Assembly (NCBI RefSeq): GCF_002067275.1
Contig: NZ_MVQX01000013.1
Location: 62,001-126,000 of the forward strand
Reading direction: 5' to 3'
Length of the DNA: 64,000 nt
Source: Methanomethylovorans sp. PtaU1.Bin093
GTDB taxonomy: Archaea; Halobacteriota; Methanosarcinia; Methanosarcinales; Methanosarcinaceae
Shown here: positions 17,479 to 26,710 of the stretch, in pieces
Numbering within the stretch: the stretch's first letter is position 1
How the letters are laid out: each line of letters begins with the position of its first letter
Position numbers and translations under genes: made by a program
The notes under the pieces: generated by a model
What the model was told of the DNA's origin: nothing
The model's database searches: none
The model's input: the letters and a program-made list of their open reading frames with translations, nothing else

Positions 17479-18720
17479 ATGAGAATATTGATACTTGTTT
17501 GCGGGGAAGGTCTTGGGCATACAAGCCGTTGCATCGCCATTGCCAAAGAGCTTGTAGCTGCAGGGCATGTAGTTCATTTTGGTGCGTATGGATATTCCCA
17601 GGAGCTGATCGAAAGAAAAGGATATATGGTCAGTACCATTCCTTCAGAGATCACTCTCGTGGGTGAGGCTGGAAAACTTGATCTAAAAGCTTCTATCTTT
17701 GAAACAGTGAAAAAAGGTAGATTTAGGGGTATTCTGCTCCTTAAAGATCTCATCAGAAGCCTCAAGCCTGATGTTGTGCTATCTGATAGCTATTTTACCG
17801 GGATACTGGCTTCAAAATCTATACATGTACCATCTTATATCCTGCTGAACCAGTCCAATATGGAAGAATTCTTTATTAACAAAGGTGTTTCCGGCAGACT
17901 TCTTGGCGAACTGGTAAAGCAATTCTATCAGGGGGTTTTCAGGATCGTTGATGGTATGATCATTCCGGATTATCCCATGCCCTATACTATATGCAGAAAA
18001 AATATAAGTTTTGATAATAAGTTGATGAAAAAAGTTTTTTATAGCGGTCCTGCTGTGGGCAAGTCCTCTGAGGATGTTGAGCCTGCACAGGTGCAACATC
18101 CGCATGTGCTTTCAACAATAGGTGGTTTTGGTTACAGGGAACCCCTTTTTCAAAAAGTCATCAATGCAGCTGAGATGGATCCCAGGATCCACTATACTTT
18201 GCTTGCAGGTCCGAGCGTGGACCCTGCTAAATTTACGCAATTACCCCCTAATGTACGTATACTGAAGTTCATCAGTGATCAGTTCCCATATATTAAAAGT
18301 TCTCAGGTCATTATTGCTCCGGGAGGTCACAGCACTTTGATGGAAACCCTGAGCTTTGGTATTCCTGTGCTCTCCTTTCCTGACAAGGACCATACAGAGC
18401 AGCAGAACAATGCCTCAGTAATAGCGGAAAACGAACTGGGGTACTGTCTTGATTATTCTGCTTCTCCTGATGAAATACTCATGTATATCAAAGATATAGT
18501 GTACAATGGGAAATTTGTAGAGAAGGCACGATTTATGCGACAGTTGTCAGAACAGCTGAATGGCGCAAAGGCTATCTGTAAATTGCTGGAGTCTTGTGCT
18601 GTATCCCTTGATCATGGTCCGAAAAGAAGGTCATGGATCCCTGCACCTCTCAGAAGAACAAAGAACTGGGACCGTAAGCTTCGAACTGGCTTTTCGCAGA
18701 GCGATGAAAAGTCTGACTGA
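17479..18720 (+). CDS. Glycosyltransferase, MurG/UGT-like (GT-B fold)
   Basis: A 413-residue GT-B glycosyltransferase. The N-terminal half begins MRILILVCGEGLGHTSR, a glycine-rich acceptor-side loop; the C-terminal half has the nucleotide-sugar-binding block APGGHSTLMETLSFGIPVLS followed by DKDHTEQQNNA, which corresponds to the family-28/1 donor site. Sugar and acceptor cannot be told; surface glycan or S-layer/lipid decoration are possibilities. It has no operon partner. The preceding 230 bases hold no gene I can support. Confidence 0.8.
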   Translation: MRILILVCGEGLGHTSRCIAIAKELVAAGHVVHFGAYGYSQELIERKGYMVSTIPSEITLVGEAGKLDLKASIFETVKKGRFRGILLLKDLIRSLKPDVVLSDSYFTGILASKSIHVPSYILLNQSNMEEFFINKGVSGRLLGELVKQFYQGVFRIVDGMIIPDYPMPYTICRKNISFDNKLMKKVFYSGPAVGKSSEDVEPAQVQHPHVLSTIGGFGYREPLFQKVINAAEMDPRIHYTLLAGPSVDPAKFTQLPPNVRILKFISDQFPYIKSSQVIIAPGGHSTLMETLSFGIPVLSFPDKDHTEQQNNASVIAENELGYCLDYSASPDEILMYIKDIVYNGKFVEKARFMRQLSEQLNGAKAICKLLESCAVSLDHGPKRRSWIPAPLRRTKNWDRKLRTGFSQSDEKSD

Positions 18721-18757
18721 TCCATTTACTGGTCTTAGCAATTTTTCATTTTTCTTG

Positions 18758-19093
18758 TTAATCTCTCAGGCTGCTCAGCATGAGGCATACTTCAGGTTTT
18801 AATCTGTAATATGTGTACCTGGAACTTTTATAGGAATCAACAACCCCATTCTCTTTCATTATACCCAGGTGGTGAGAAACAAGGTTCTGCTTTTCCCCTA
18901 ACACATAAACTAATGCTGCAACACAGTAATCTTGTTTCATAAGGTGATAAGCGATCTTCAATCTGATGGGACTGCTTAGTACTTTGAATACATTACATAG
19001 TTCATTGATCTCATTTTCATCTATGCTTGCTTCACTTTCCAATTCATGCTCCCATTCTTTCTTGAGGTTTTTGTCAACAGGGCAACATTTCAT
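18758..19093 (-). CDS. arsR: ArsR-family transcriptional regulator
   Basis: A winged-helix regulator of 111 residues. The core reads LCNVFKVLSSPIRLKIAYHL, then ALVYVLGEKQNLVSHHLGIM (recognition helix with VSHHL) and the wing SSRYTYYRL. Cysteines occur as an N-terminal CC pair and in LCN, DYCVA and EVCLM, so a thiol metalloid site is plausible but not of the classic ELCVCDL form. The start is placed at the ATG at 19093: TATATAG at 19118-19124 would position transcription at or near it, and a further in-frame ATG at 19132 would overlap an operator-like palindrome. Divergent from acr3. Confidence 0.82.
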   Translation of the reverse strand: MKCCPVDKNLKKEWEHELESEASIDENEINELCNVFKVLSSPIRLKIAYHLMKQDYCVAALVYVLGEKQNLVSHHLGIMKENGVVDSYKSSRYTYYRLKPEVCLMLSSLRD

Positions 19094-19130
19094 AATATTG
19101 TAGAGAAAACCGAATTCTATATAAGCGTTC

Positions 19131-19150
19131 ATATCAACATGTTTTGATAT
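19131..19150. promoter_or_regulatory. Candidate ArsR operator between arsR and acr3
   Basis: ATATCAA-N6-TTGATAT is a perfect inverted repeat in the divergent spacer, just upstream of the TATATAG box proposed for arsR. Binding here would block TFB/TBP at the arsR promoter; the acr3 TATA-like CAAAATATAA (19224-19233) is about 80 bases away. Regulation is inferred. Confidence 0.5.
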
Positions 19151-19265
19151 CGAAGTTGTATTGTTATATCTGCAGATTACATAATAAATGTTGGAGATTT
19201 TTAGTTTCACTTGAAATCCTGAGCAAAATATAACCAAATGTTCATCAGAAAAAGGAGGCTTAGAT

Positions 19266-20450
19266 ATGGTAACAGAAGCATGCATTACCAAAGAGCCCAA
19301 AGGTCTCGGTTTTTTTGAAAAGTATCTTACTATATGGGTAGTTCTTTGTATCATTGCAGGTATACTACTTGGGAGATTTGCTCCTGGTGTAGCTTTATAT
19401 CTGGACAGCCTGTCCATCTATGTCGGTGAAGCGCCTGTAGTTTCGATACCTATAGCCATCTGTTTGTTCTTCATGATGTATCCCATCATGGTGAAGATCG
19501 ATTTTGGAGAGGTGCTTAAAGCCGGGAAGCACTTCAAACCCGTGGGTCTTACTCTGTTCATCAACTGGGCAATAAAGCCTTTTACGATGTATATCATCTC
19601 AGTCTTTTTCCTGGGCACGCTTTTTTTGGGTTTTATCGGGCCGGAGGCAACAGACCTTGTTAAAATGCCTTTTGGTCTTGATCTGCCAGTAGGCGCAACC
19701 TATGGTGAAGGTACTGTAGTGATGGCGGATGGTGTGAAAATGCTTGAAATACCTCTGTGGCGCAGTTATCTGGCAGGTTGTATCCTTCTGGGTATCGCTC
19801 CGTGTACTGCCATGGTGCTAGTATGGGGTTTTCTTGCGAGGGGCAATGATGCTCACACTCTTGTGATGGTAGCGATCAATTCTCTTACAATGCTGTTCCT
19901 ATACGGTCCCTTGGGAGGCTTCCTGCTTGGAGTGGGAAAACTTCCGGTGCCGTGGCAGGCATTGGTTCTTTCCATAGGTGTATATGTAGCTCTGCCACTT
20001 GCAGCTGGCTATATCTCCAGAAAAATCATCATACGGAGCAAAGGCGAAGCATGGTTCAACACAAGTTTTGTTCACCTTCTTACCCCTGTGACCATCATAG
20101 CTCTGTTGATCACACTCATCCTGTTGTTCAGCTTCAAGGGAGAGACCATTCTCGTACAACCGCTTACCATCCTCTGGATAGCTATTCCGCTGTTCATCCA
20201 GACGACATTCATCTTTCTGCTGGGATATGTGCTCTCCAAGGGTCTGCATCTGAGCTACGAAGATGCTGCTCCTTCGGCTATGATCGGAGCATCAAATCAT
20301 TTTGAGGTCGCAATTGCAACCGCAACGATCCTATTCGGTCTTTCATCAGGTGCTGCGCTTGCAACTGTAGTGGGTGTGCTTATAGAAGTGCCTGTGATGT
20401 TGATGCTGGTAAAGATATGCCTGAGGACAAAAGGTTGGTTTGCTACCTGA
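19266..20450 (+). CDS. acr3: Arsenite efflux permease Acr3
   Basis: A 394-residue, ten-helix transporter of the BASS superfamily that extrudes arsenite (and possibly antimonite). The catalytic Cys is in [20 protein letters not shown], the conserved TM4 motif; [20 protein letters not shown] with its Glu is the TM9 motif. An AGGAGG site precedes the ATG. The divergent arsR-like gene supports arsenic resistance. No arsenate reductase or arsM is nearby. Confidence 0.93.
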   Translation: MVTEACITKEPKGLGFFEKYLTIWVVLCIIAGILLGRFAPGVALYLDSLSIYVGEAPVVSIPIAICLFFMMYPIMVKIDFGEVLKAGKHFKPVGLTLFINWAIKPFTMYIISVFFLGTLFLGFIGPEATDLVKMPFGLDLPVGATYGEGTVVMADGVKMLEIPLWRSYLAGCILLGIAPCTAMVLVWGFLARGNDAHTLVMVAINSLTMLFLYGPLGGFLLGVGKLPVPWQALVLSIGVYVALPLAAGYISRKIIIRSKGEAWFNTSFVHLLTPVTIIALLITLILLFSFKGETILVQPLTILWIAIPLFIQTTFIFLLGYVLSKGLHLSYEDAAPSAMIGASNHFEVAIATATILFGLSSGAALATVVGVLIEVPVMLMLVKICLRTKGWFAT

Positions 20451-20472
20451 TACCGACCTTTTTTAAACTTAC

Positions 20473-20889
20473 TTTACTGTTAGGGCCCTTTGAAAATAGA
20501 ACTCATTTCTAGGATAAATAGAACTTATTTTCTCTATCTTAGTACCAATCCATATTCCCCCTTCAAATGTACATCACAAAACAAGTTTATTTTTCATTTT
20601 ACTCTCAATTATTGTCTTATTTCTCTTTTAGTAGTACATTCATCCTCTATTTATTTAGACTTAGATATTTAAAAAAACAGTAACATTAGCCTGTATATCA
20701 ATAGGTAGCCATTAAAGGATTCTTAATACTTTATTCGCGTATTAGAGTTAAATAGATCCTGATTTGCGTAATTAATCAATTATTAAGATGTACTTTTTAT
20801 GGGGGAGGTTTTATTGACTGCTTACAGCTAAAAATAGCCTCAGTAAATCCTCCATTTGAATGTTATTTCAAAAGGACCCTATTTACTGT
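20473..20889. mobile_element. 401-bp MITE-like element with 8-bp target duplication
   Basis: The block 20481-20881 starts TAGGGCCCTTTGAAAATA and, read from its other end on the opposite strand, TAGGGTCCTTTTGAAATA, so it has imperfect terminal inverted repeats of about 17 bases. It is flanked on both sides by the same eight bases, TTTACTGT (20473-20480 and 20882-20889), a target-site duplication. The inside is AT-rich and has no coding frame of note, so it would be a non-autonomous element moved by a transposase encoded elsewhere. The parent IS family is not identifiable from the ends alone. Confidence 0.72.
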
Positions 20890-21023
20890 CTAAAAAGCAA
20901 GGAATGGAACATTATCTTGAAGCACATGCAATTATAGTGATAAGAATACTAATGAAAAATGAGATCTTCCCGATACTTTAAAAAAGGGAAGGTAATAATT
21001 GCCTTTTTGCAAGGCATCAATCC

Positions 21024-21365
21024 TTATTTTTCAGTTTTGCGAAGGCTTTTCATCCTTTCAAGTTCCGCTTCAAGTTCCTGGATCTTTGTTTCGGCAATCC
21101 TGTCCTCCAGGTTCGCGAGCTCTTTGTCGGCTTTCAGGACAGTAGCCCGGATCTTTTCGACAATGTTCTTTTCCAGGTCAAGCCTCTGTTTTTTTGTTTC
21201 TTTGACCAGGTCTTCCACCAGCATCTTTCCCTCCTCTTTGCTCAGGGCACCGGTATCAACCTTTTCCTTAACGAACTCTCTTATTCTCTCTTCAGACAAT
21301 GCTGCCAATCCTGCACCTATGAGGGCAGCTGCACCAAGGATACCAACTTTTGTTATTTTATCCAT
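21024..21365 (-). CDS. Hypothetical coiled-coil protein
   Basis: A 113-residue protein: a short hydrophobic N-terminal segment (VGILGAAALIGAGLAAL) then a highly charged helix-rich remainder with heptad-like spacing (LEDRIAETKIQELEAELERM). It resembles phasin-like or membrane-anchored coiled-coil proteins. Function is unknown. It is a single-gene unit; the 368 bases upstream contain no further gene. Confidence 0.7.
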   Translation of the reverse strand: MDKITKVGILGAAALIGAGLAALSEERIREFVKEKVDTGALSKEEGKMLVEDLVKETKKQRLDLEKNIVEKIRATVLKADKELANLEDRIAETKIQELEAELERMKSLRKTEK

Positions 21366-21733
21366 GTATGAAACCCCTTCTATATTTCAGAAAAACTCAG
21401 GTTCACTGTTCAGGCCATGCCAGAACTACACCGTCATAAATGGAAACGTATCCATATAGGACAAATCTGTAACCATTTTAGTAACTCAAGTTTGTATTTC
21501 CATTTAGATAAGAATAGGTTTAATTCTCATATAAATATAATGGAATGTTTAGAAGCAAAACGATCCTTAGTTATATTACGTTTCAATTTTGTCCATTGTT
21601 CAAGGAAGAGCAAATTCAAATAATATAATAAGTCTAATGAGTAAATAGTCCTCTCTATGCAACCATTTAGATATCTTTATTAAAACTCTGTTAGAAACAT
21701 TCAATTACTATGAATTACATCACAGGGATAGCC
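21366..21733. other. Intergenic region with a 10-bp inverted repeat
   Basis: No gene is supported here. It contains TAAATGGAAA (21437-21446) and its exact reverse complement TTTCCATTTA (21497-21506), fifty bases apart, and A/T-rich promoter-like stretches for the flanking divergent genes. Purpose unknown. Confidence 0.5.
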
Positions 21734-22621
21734 ATGCCAAATAAAAGGAAAAATTCTATTGACATTCCTATTGTTGTCGCTCTTGTATTGCTTACGGACC
21801 TATTCATATTAATACCGGAGCTGGCATCCACTCCTATCCGTACGGTGCTGGGTCTGCCTATGGTGCTATTCCTGCCAGGATATGCTTTAATAGCCGCTCT
21901 TTTTCCGGCAAAGGATGATCTCGATGGCATTGAACGTCTCGCGCTGGGTTTCGGTCTGAGTATTGCCGTAGTACCGCTGATAGGTCTTGGGCTAAACTAC
22001 ACACCCTGGGGTATAAGGCTTATTCCAATATTGATCTCTTTATCGGTCTTTACTCTCTTTATGTGTGCAGTTGCTGTTTACAGGAGAGCTCATCTTCCTT
22101 CGGACAAGGCATTTTCAGTGTCTTCAGGTGAGGTGTATGGATCTTTAAAAGCCCCTCTGAGCGAGCAACCAGAATCCCGGTTGGACCGTATTCTTACTAT
22201 CATTCTTGTGATCTCGGTACTGGCATCAGTGGTGGCACTTACATATGTTGTAATTACTCCTAAACAGGGTGAAAAGTTCACCGAATTCTATATACTTGGT
22301 ATGGATGGCAAGGCGGACAATTATACAACTCAGTATACTATGGGCGATAATGGCGAGGTGATCATAGGTGTGGTCAATCACGAATATGAGCGTGTTAAAT
22401 ATACAATGGATATCAGGCTAAACAATGATTCGCTTTCAATTCCATCCAATGTGCAGAGTTTTACTCTGGAACACAATGCTACTTGGGAGAGGCCAGTGGC
22501 TTTCACCCCAAATTCTGTTGGAGATAACATGAAATTAGAGTTCCTGCTCTTCAAGAACGATGACCTAACTGTTCCTTATAGGGACCTTCATCTATGGGTC
22601 AATGTAACGCGAGGGGTATAA
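21734..22621 (+). CDS. DUF1616-type membrane protein
   Basis: A 295-residue protein with four N-terminal membrane helices (to about residue 120), a cytoplasmic stretch, a fifth helix near residues 155-175 (LTIILVISVLASVVALTYVV) and a large extracellular C-terminal domain of beta-type sequence with several N-x-S/T sites. The FLPGYALIAALFP and RLALGFGLSIAVVPLIG blocks are typical of DUF1616. Function unknown; it may be involved in surface glycan or envelope biology. The start is placed at 21734 after AGGGAT; an in-frame ATG at 21710 is possible. The stop overlaps the next gene's ATG. Confidence 0.78.
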   Translation: MPNKRKNSIDIPIVVALVLLTDLFILIPELASTPIRTVLGLPMVLFLPGYALIAALFPAKDDLDGIERLALGFGLSIAVVPLIGLGLNYTPWGIRLIPILISLSVFTLFMCAVAVYRRAHLPSDKAFSVSSGEVYGSLKAPLSEQPESRLDRILTIILVISVLASVVALTYVVITPKQGEKFTEFYILGMDGKADNYTTQYTMGDNGEVIIGVVNHEYERVKYTMDIRLNNDSLSIPSNVQSFTLEHNATWERPVAFTPNSVGDNMKLEFLLFKNDDLTVPYRDLHLWVNVTRGV

Positions 22622-23454
22622 TGCAGCCTAATGACGATAACTTTAATGGAGAACGGCAGGATCTTGGATCCTCCAATCTGGCCACCAGGTCGGTACGCCC
22701 TGTTCTGGCTACTATCTTACTCATAGCGTTTGCAGAACTCCTCATGTTCTCAGGAATGCGACGGGAAGCGATCATACTTCATACTTTTGTTCTTATCGCT
22801 GTATCTATAAGCACCGTAAGTCAAAAGGATAAATATGTGGCGTGGGCTCTGCAGGCTCTTATGCTCTTGCCTTTATTAAGGCTGATAAATTTCTCCATGC
22901 CAGTATTCTCTGATATGGTCTTATATCGATATTTCTATATCTATATACCTTTGTTTATACCCATATTCCTTATAATAAGACATCAGAGCTTTTCCCCGGT
23001 ACAGCTTGGTCTGTCTTTCAAGAAATTTGTTCTTTACCTGCCTCTTTCATTTGTGATCGGTTTGCTGATAGCAGAAGCGGAGTTCTTTATTGTTCCTGTT
23101 GTTCCTCTTGTGCCAAACATGTCGTTCTATAATATGGTGGACATTTTCCTGATCATGGTCTTTTGTGTAGGTTTGGTGGAGGAGCTCGTGTTCAGATCGC
23201 TTATTCAAACCAGACTTGAAGGCTTATTTGGTACCACGGTGGGGCTTATTGCTACCAGCTTGCTTTTCGGTCTTATGGGTTCTGCTTATGGTACAGTTTC
23301 TGGTGTCCTTTTTGCATCACTGGTAGGTCTTATACTGGGTTATATGTTCATTAAAACCCGAAGCCTGCCTTTTGTTGCTCTTACCCATGGTCTTGTCAAC
23401 GTCTTCCTTTTCAGCCTCATACCCCTGTTAGGGCCGGGGATTGGAATACTCTGA
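22621..23454 (+). CDS. CPBP-family intramembrane metalloprotease
   Basis: A 277-residue multi-helix membrane protein with the CPBP (Abi) motifs: EELVFRSLIQ (EExxxR), LLFGLMGSAYG (a degenerate second motif where FxxxH is usual) and THGLVNVFLF (HxxxN/B) near the C-terminus. Members include Rce1-like CaaX proteases and bacteriocin self-immunity proteins. The second motif lacks the expected His, so activity is uncertain. It is translationally coupled with the DUF1616 gene. Confidence 0.78.
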   Translation: MQPNDDNFNGERQDLGSSNLATRSVRPVLATILLIAFAELLMFSGMRREAIILHTFVLIAVSISTVSQKDKYVAWALQALMLLPLLRLINFSMPVFSDMVLYRYFYIYIPLFIPIFLIIRHQSFSPVQLGLSFKKFVLYLPLSFVIGLLIAEAEFFIVPVVPLVPNMSFYNMVDIFLIMVFCVGLVEELVFRSLIQTRLEGLFGTTVGLIATSLLFGLMGSAYGTVSGVLFASLVGLILGYMFIKTRSLPFVALTHGLVNVFLFSLIPLLGPGIGIL

Positions 23455-23613
23455 TAAATGGATCTCTGCTGTTCACCATATTATAATATAATTTAGTGAG
23501 CAGCTGGGTATCAAATACAATTATAATACTTAGTAAAAGCAGGGTGCTGCAAAGAGATCTACTATCCCGTTTAATATTCTGTATCAGCAGCACTATTTCA
23601 TTGACAATGTTCT

Positions 23614-23943
23614 TCAGATTATTGTTATGATCTTGTAAATCACTATAGCGGCAAAAGAGATCAGCAGTGGTATGATGCTCATATCCAGTGAGCACTTGAT
23701 AATATTGTTCCATCTTGTGGATGCGGATAGCATTAGCTTTGCACAGAGTAGCACAACCAATGCAAGGACTGCAAGAGCTCCATATTCGGGTAATCCCATT
23801 GCTGTAGTCATCGAAGCGGCTGCACCATTTGTGGTGACGGACGCCACTGCGCTAACTAACGCTGCAGATGCTATAGATATCAACATATTGTCCTGTCCAT
23901 ATTCCTTATCAGTATATATACCTTTTCTAGTATCCGATGGCAT
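23614..23943 (-). CDS. Hypothetical small membrane protein
   Basis: A 109-residue protein with three hydrophobic segments: MLISIASAALVSAVASV, GALAVLALVVLLCAKLML and IIPLLISFAAIVIYKIITII. The start was put at MPSDTRKG (23943) rather than 17 codons upstream because the upstream part lies in AT-rich promoter-like sequence. No family recognised. Confidence 0.55.
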   Translation of the reverse strand: MPSDTRKGIYTDKEYGQDNMLISIASAALVSAVASVTTNGAAASMTTAMGLPEYGALAVLALVVLLCAKLMLSASTRWNNIIKCSLDMSIIPLLISFAAIVIYKIITII

Positions 23944-24025
23944 TATAGTAATTTTTGTAATTCTTTTTGTACCAGATTCAATATCTATACACAATTATTT
24001 ATAGTTAATTTATATATTCTTTATT

Positions 24026-24382
24026 ATGCCCGATGTACAGGATAAGAGCAAATCGAATCTGTATGGTATCAAAGGCATGCACAACGTTTATTCATGGCAT
24101 GGCCTTGCTGTACACTTTAAGAACAGTTCCAGGGTCCAAAGGTGTGAGTTCTATAGTTCATGTACATCTCCTCGCAGATCCAATTCCTGTAATTTCTCGA
24201 TCAAAAGACAGGATGCAATTTACATGCTGGAGTCAGAGTTCAATGTAACACTTAATCTGGCTGAAAAACTTATTGATACTTTGCTTGATATGGGCAATGC
24301 ACGTACTTTGCGCTGCAGTAAGAGTGATAATGATCCTTTTGACGAAGGTACGCGGATGCTAGTATTCGACGAGGAAATATAA
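24026..24382 (+). CDS. Hypothetical protein upstream of purA
   Basis: A 118-residue protein of unknown function with five cysteines (RCEFYSSC, NSCNF, LRCSK). The C-terminal half is acidic and likely helical (ESEFNVTLNLAEKLIDTLLD). The first ten residues are polar and the frame is intact; the overlapping second plus frame has a poorer composition. It lies 45 bases before purA and may be co-transcribed. The spaced cysteines could bind a metal. Confidence 0.6.
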   Translation: MPDVQDKSKSNLYGIKGMHNVYSWHGLAVHFKNSSRVQRCEFYSSCTSPRRSNSCNFSIKRQDAIYMLESEFNVTLNLAEKLIDTLLDMGNARTLRCSKSDNDPFDEGTRMLVFDEEI

Positions 24383-24427
24383 ATCTGCATCACAAAATTA
24401 TTATGTATCGACGTTCATCTGCATCCT

Positions 24428-25699
24428 ATGTTCACAATCATTACAGGTGCTCAGTTTGGTGATGAAGGCAAAGGGAAGATCGTTGATCTGATTTCTGATA
24501 AGTACGACCTTGTGGTCAGATTCCAGGGAGGGGATAATGCAGGCCACACTGTTAAAGTGGGAGACGTTATCTACAAACTGCATCTGATACCCTCAGGTTT
24601 TTTGCTTGATTCCAGAGTGCTCATAGGTCCTGGTACGGTCCTGAATCCTCTGTCTCTGGCACAGGAGTTGGAAATGCTCGCCAAGGGGGGGATCCATATT
24701 GGTCCTGAAAAGCTTGGTATAGATGCTAAGACCAGTATTATCATGCCATATCACATTGAACTCGACGGTCTGAAAGAGTCGAGTCGCTCTGAGAAGATAG
24801 GAACCACTAAAAAAGGTATAGGCTTTGCATATATAGACAAGGTTGCAAGAGATGAGATAAGATTAGCTGACCTTGCAGACAAGGCAAAGTTCCTTGCAAG
24901 GATCGGGGAACTGGCTTCCCAGAAGGAAAGTTCTATTCGGGAGCTTGGAGGAGATCCCTCCGTTGTCATGGATAGTAGATCAATAGATCTCTATGTTTCA
25001 CTGGGTCAAAAGTTTGCACCTTACGTAACGGATGTATCTCTGGAGATCAACAAAGCATTGGAAGAAGGCAAAAATGTGCTGGCTGAAGGTGCACAGGGAA
25101 CACATCTCGATGTGACTCATGGGACTCAGAAATTTGTCACTTCTTCCAGTACTATTGCCGGCTCTGCATGTGCTAATCTGGGAGTTGGGCCCACAAAGGT
25201 GGATAATGTGCTGGGCATAGTCAAGGCATACATCACTCGTGTAGGTGAAGGTCCGCTGCCAACTGAACTGAAGGATGATGTGGGAAAACAGCTCCAGCAA
25301 GTTGGAAGGGAGTTCGGTACCACCACTGGCCGGGCAAGACGTTGCGGCTGGTTTGACCTGCCTCTGGTAAAGAAGGCTGTTTTTCTCAATGGTTATACGG
25401 AACTTGCTCTTACAAAGCTTGATGTGCTTTCTGATATTGATCCGCTGAAGATCTGTGTCGGATATGAACTTAATGGTAAGTTCATGGACTATCCTCCTGA
25501 GCTCACTGGTGAACTTGCCCGGTGTGTTCCTATTTATGAGGAATTGCCAGGGTGGTCCGGTGATCTTACTCATGTGCGCCAGTTCTCCGACCTGCCGGGT
25601 GCTGCCCGCAGGTATGTGGCATATCTTGAGGAAAAGATAGGAATTCCCATAGAATATATCTCAGTGGGTCCGGGAAGGGAACAGACCTTCAAAAAATAA
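24428..25699 (+). CDS. purA: Adenylosuccinate synthetase
   Basis: A 423-residue GTP-dependent enzyme converting IMP and aspartate to adenylosuccinate in AMP synthesis. The N-terminal P-loop-like GAQFGDEGKGKIVD and the following GGDNAGHTV are signatures (catalytic Asp and His). Later blocks include the IMP site TTKKGIGFAYIDK, EGAQGTHLDVTHGT and TTTGRARRCGWFDL. Length and motifs match the archaeal full-length type. Confidence 0.97.
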   Translation: MFTIITGAQFGDEGKGKIVDLISDKYDLVVRFQGGDNAGHTVKVGDVIYKLHLIPSGFLLDSRVLIGPGTVLNPLSLAQELEMLAKGGIHIGPEKLGIDAKTSIIMPYHIELDGLKESSRSEKIGTTKKGIGFAYIDKVARDEIRLADLADKAKFLARIGELASQKESSIRELGGDPSVVMDSRSIDLYVSLGQKFAPYVTDVSLEINKALEEGKNVLAEGAQGTHLDVTHGTQKFVTSSSTIAGSACANLGVGPTKVDNVLGIVKAYITRVGEGPLPTELKDDVGKQLQQVGREFGTTTGRARRCGWFDLPLVKKAVFLNGYTELALTKLDVLSDIDPLKICVGYELNGKFMDYPPELTGELARCVPIYEELPGWSGDLTHVRQFSDLPGAARRYVAYLEEKIGIPIEYISVGPGREQTFKK

Positions 25700-25832
25700 C
25701 TGTTTCCTTTCCTTTCTGCCGAAAAGCGTATATACTAACTGAGAGTTTAAAACCAATACTCCACCGTATCTAAGTTTCCAGATGCTGAGTCCAATTATCT
25801 GAAAATTTATTATCTAATCCAGGGAGAATAGA

Positions 25833-26282
25833 ATGACTACGTTATATGATGTTCCTGCAAGTGACCTGATCTCTAAGGTAGCAGAAAAGTTGAAGGAGAA
25901 CGAGCATGTAAAACCTCCTGAATGGGCGGCCTATGTTAAGACCGGTGCTCACAAGGAGCTTGCTCCAACGAATAGTGACTGGTGGTACATTCGCTGTGCT
26001 GCTGTGTTAAGGACTATTTATACCGATGGTCCTATCGGCGTAGAGAGGCTGCGGTCTGTCTACGGAGGTAAAAAAGACATGGGTTCCCAACCCCACAGAA
26101 AGGCTAAGGGAAGCGGCTCCATTGCCAGAGAAGCTGCACAACAGCTCGAAGCAGCAGGCTTTGTTCGCTCACTGAAAAGTGGTCGTATAGTGTCCCCAGC
26201 TGGTCAATCCATGCTGGACAATACTGCATATGAGGTCAAGCAGGCACTATTAGAGAAGATCCCAGGACTTGCCAAATACTAA
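25833..26282 (+). CDS. rps19e: 30S ribosomal protein S19e
   Basis: A 149-residue archaeal/eukaryotic S19e: the N-terminus [35 protein letters not shown] and [14 protein letters not shown] are the family blocks, and [19 protein letters not shown] follows. It begins a cluster of translation genes on the plus strand, with AGGGAGA before the ATG. Confidence 0.96.
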   Translation: MTTLYDVPASDLISKVAEKLKENEHVKPPEWAAYVKTGAHKELAPTNSDWWYIRCAAVLRTIYTDGPIGVERLRSVYGGKKDMGSQPHRKAKGSGSIAREAAQQLEAAGFVRSLKSGRIVSPAGQSMLDNTAYEVKQALLEKIPGLAKY

Positions 26283-26350
26283 GATAACAGTCGGTGGCAG
26301 ATCGAATTAGTACATTCCTGTAAACTGATAGTATATTCACGGGTGATTGC

Positions 26351-26701
26351 ATGGCAGGTGAACTTGAGGATATCCGCAGAAAGAGACTTGAACAGTTACA
26401 GCACCAGCAGGCTGCCCAAATGCATCCTGACATCCAGGCTGCTTATCAGCAGGAACAGATGCAAGCCGAACTGGAGGCTAAGAAGCAATCTATCCTTCGG
26501 CAGATCCTCACTCCAGAGGCAAGAGAACGTCTGACTACACTGAAAATGTCCAGGCCCGAACTAGTGGAACAGCTGGAGTCCCAGTTAATAATGCTTGCAC
26601 AGAATGGGCGTCTGCAGTCTCAGATAACAGATGAGAAATTGAAAGCTCTGTTGGCCCAAATGCAGCCCAAGAAGCGTAAGACCACTATCACGAGGGTATA
26701 A
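26351..26701 (+). CDS. PDCD5-like DNA-binding protein
   Basis: A 116-residue helical protein of the archaeal PDCD5/TFAR19 family: [20 protein letters not shown] then a three-helix core with [20 protein letters not shown] and basic end [10 protein letters not shown]. Family members bind DNA or act near the ribosome/prefoldin; exact role unknown. Gene order S19e-PDCD5 is common in archaea. Confidence 0.92.
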   Translation: MAGELEDIRRKRLEQLQHQQAAQMHPDIQAAYQQEQMQAELEAKKQSILRQILTPEARERLTTLKMSRPELVEQLESQLIMLAQNGRLQSQITDEKLKALLAQMQPKKRKTTITRV

Positions 26702-26710
26702 TAATAGGTC

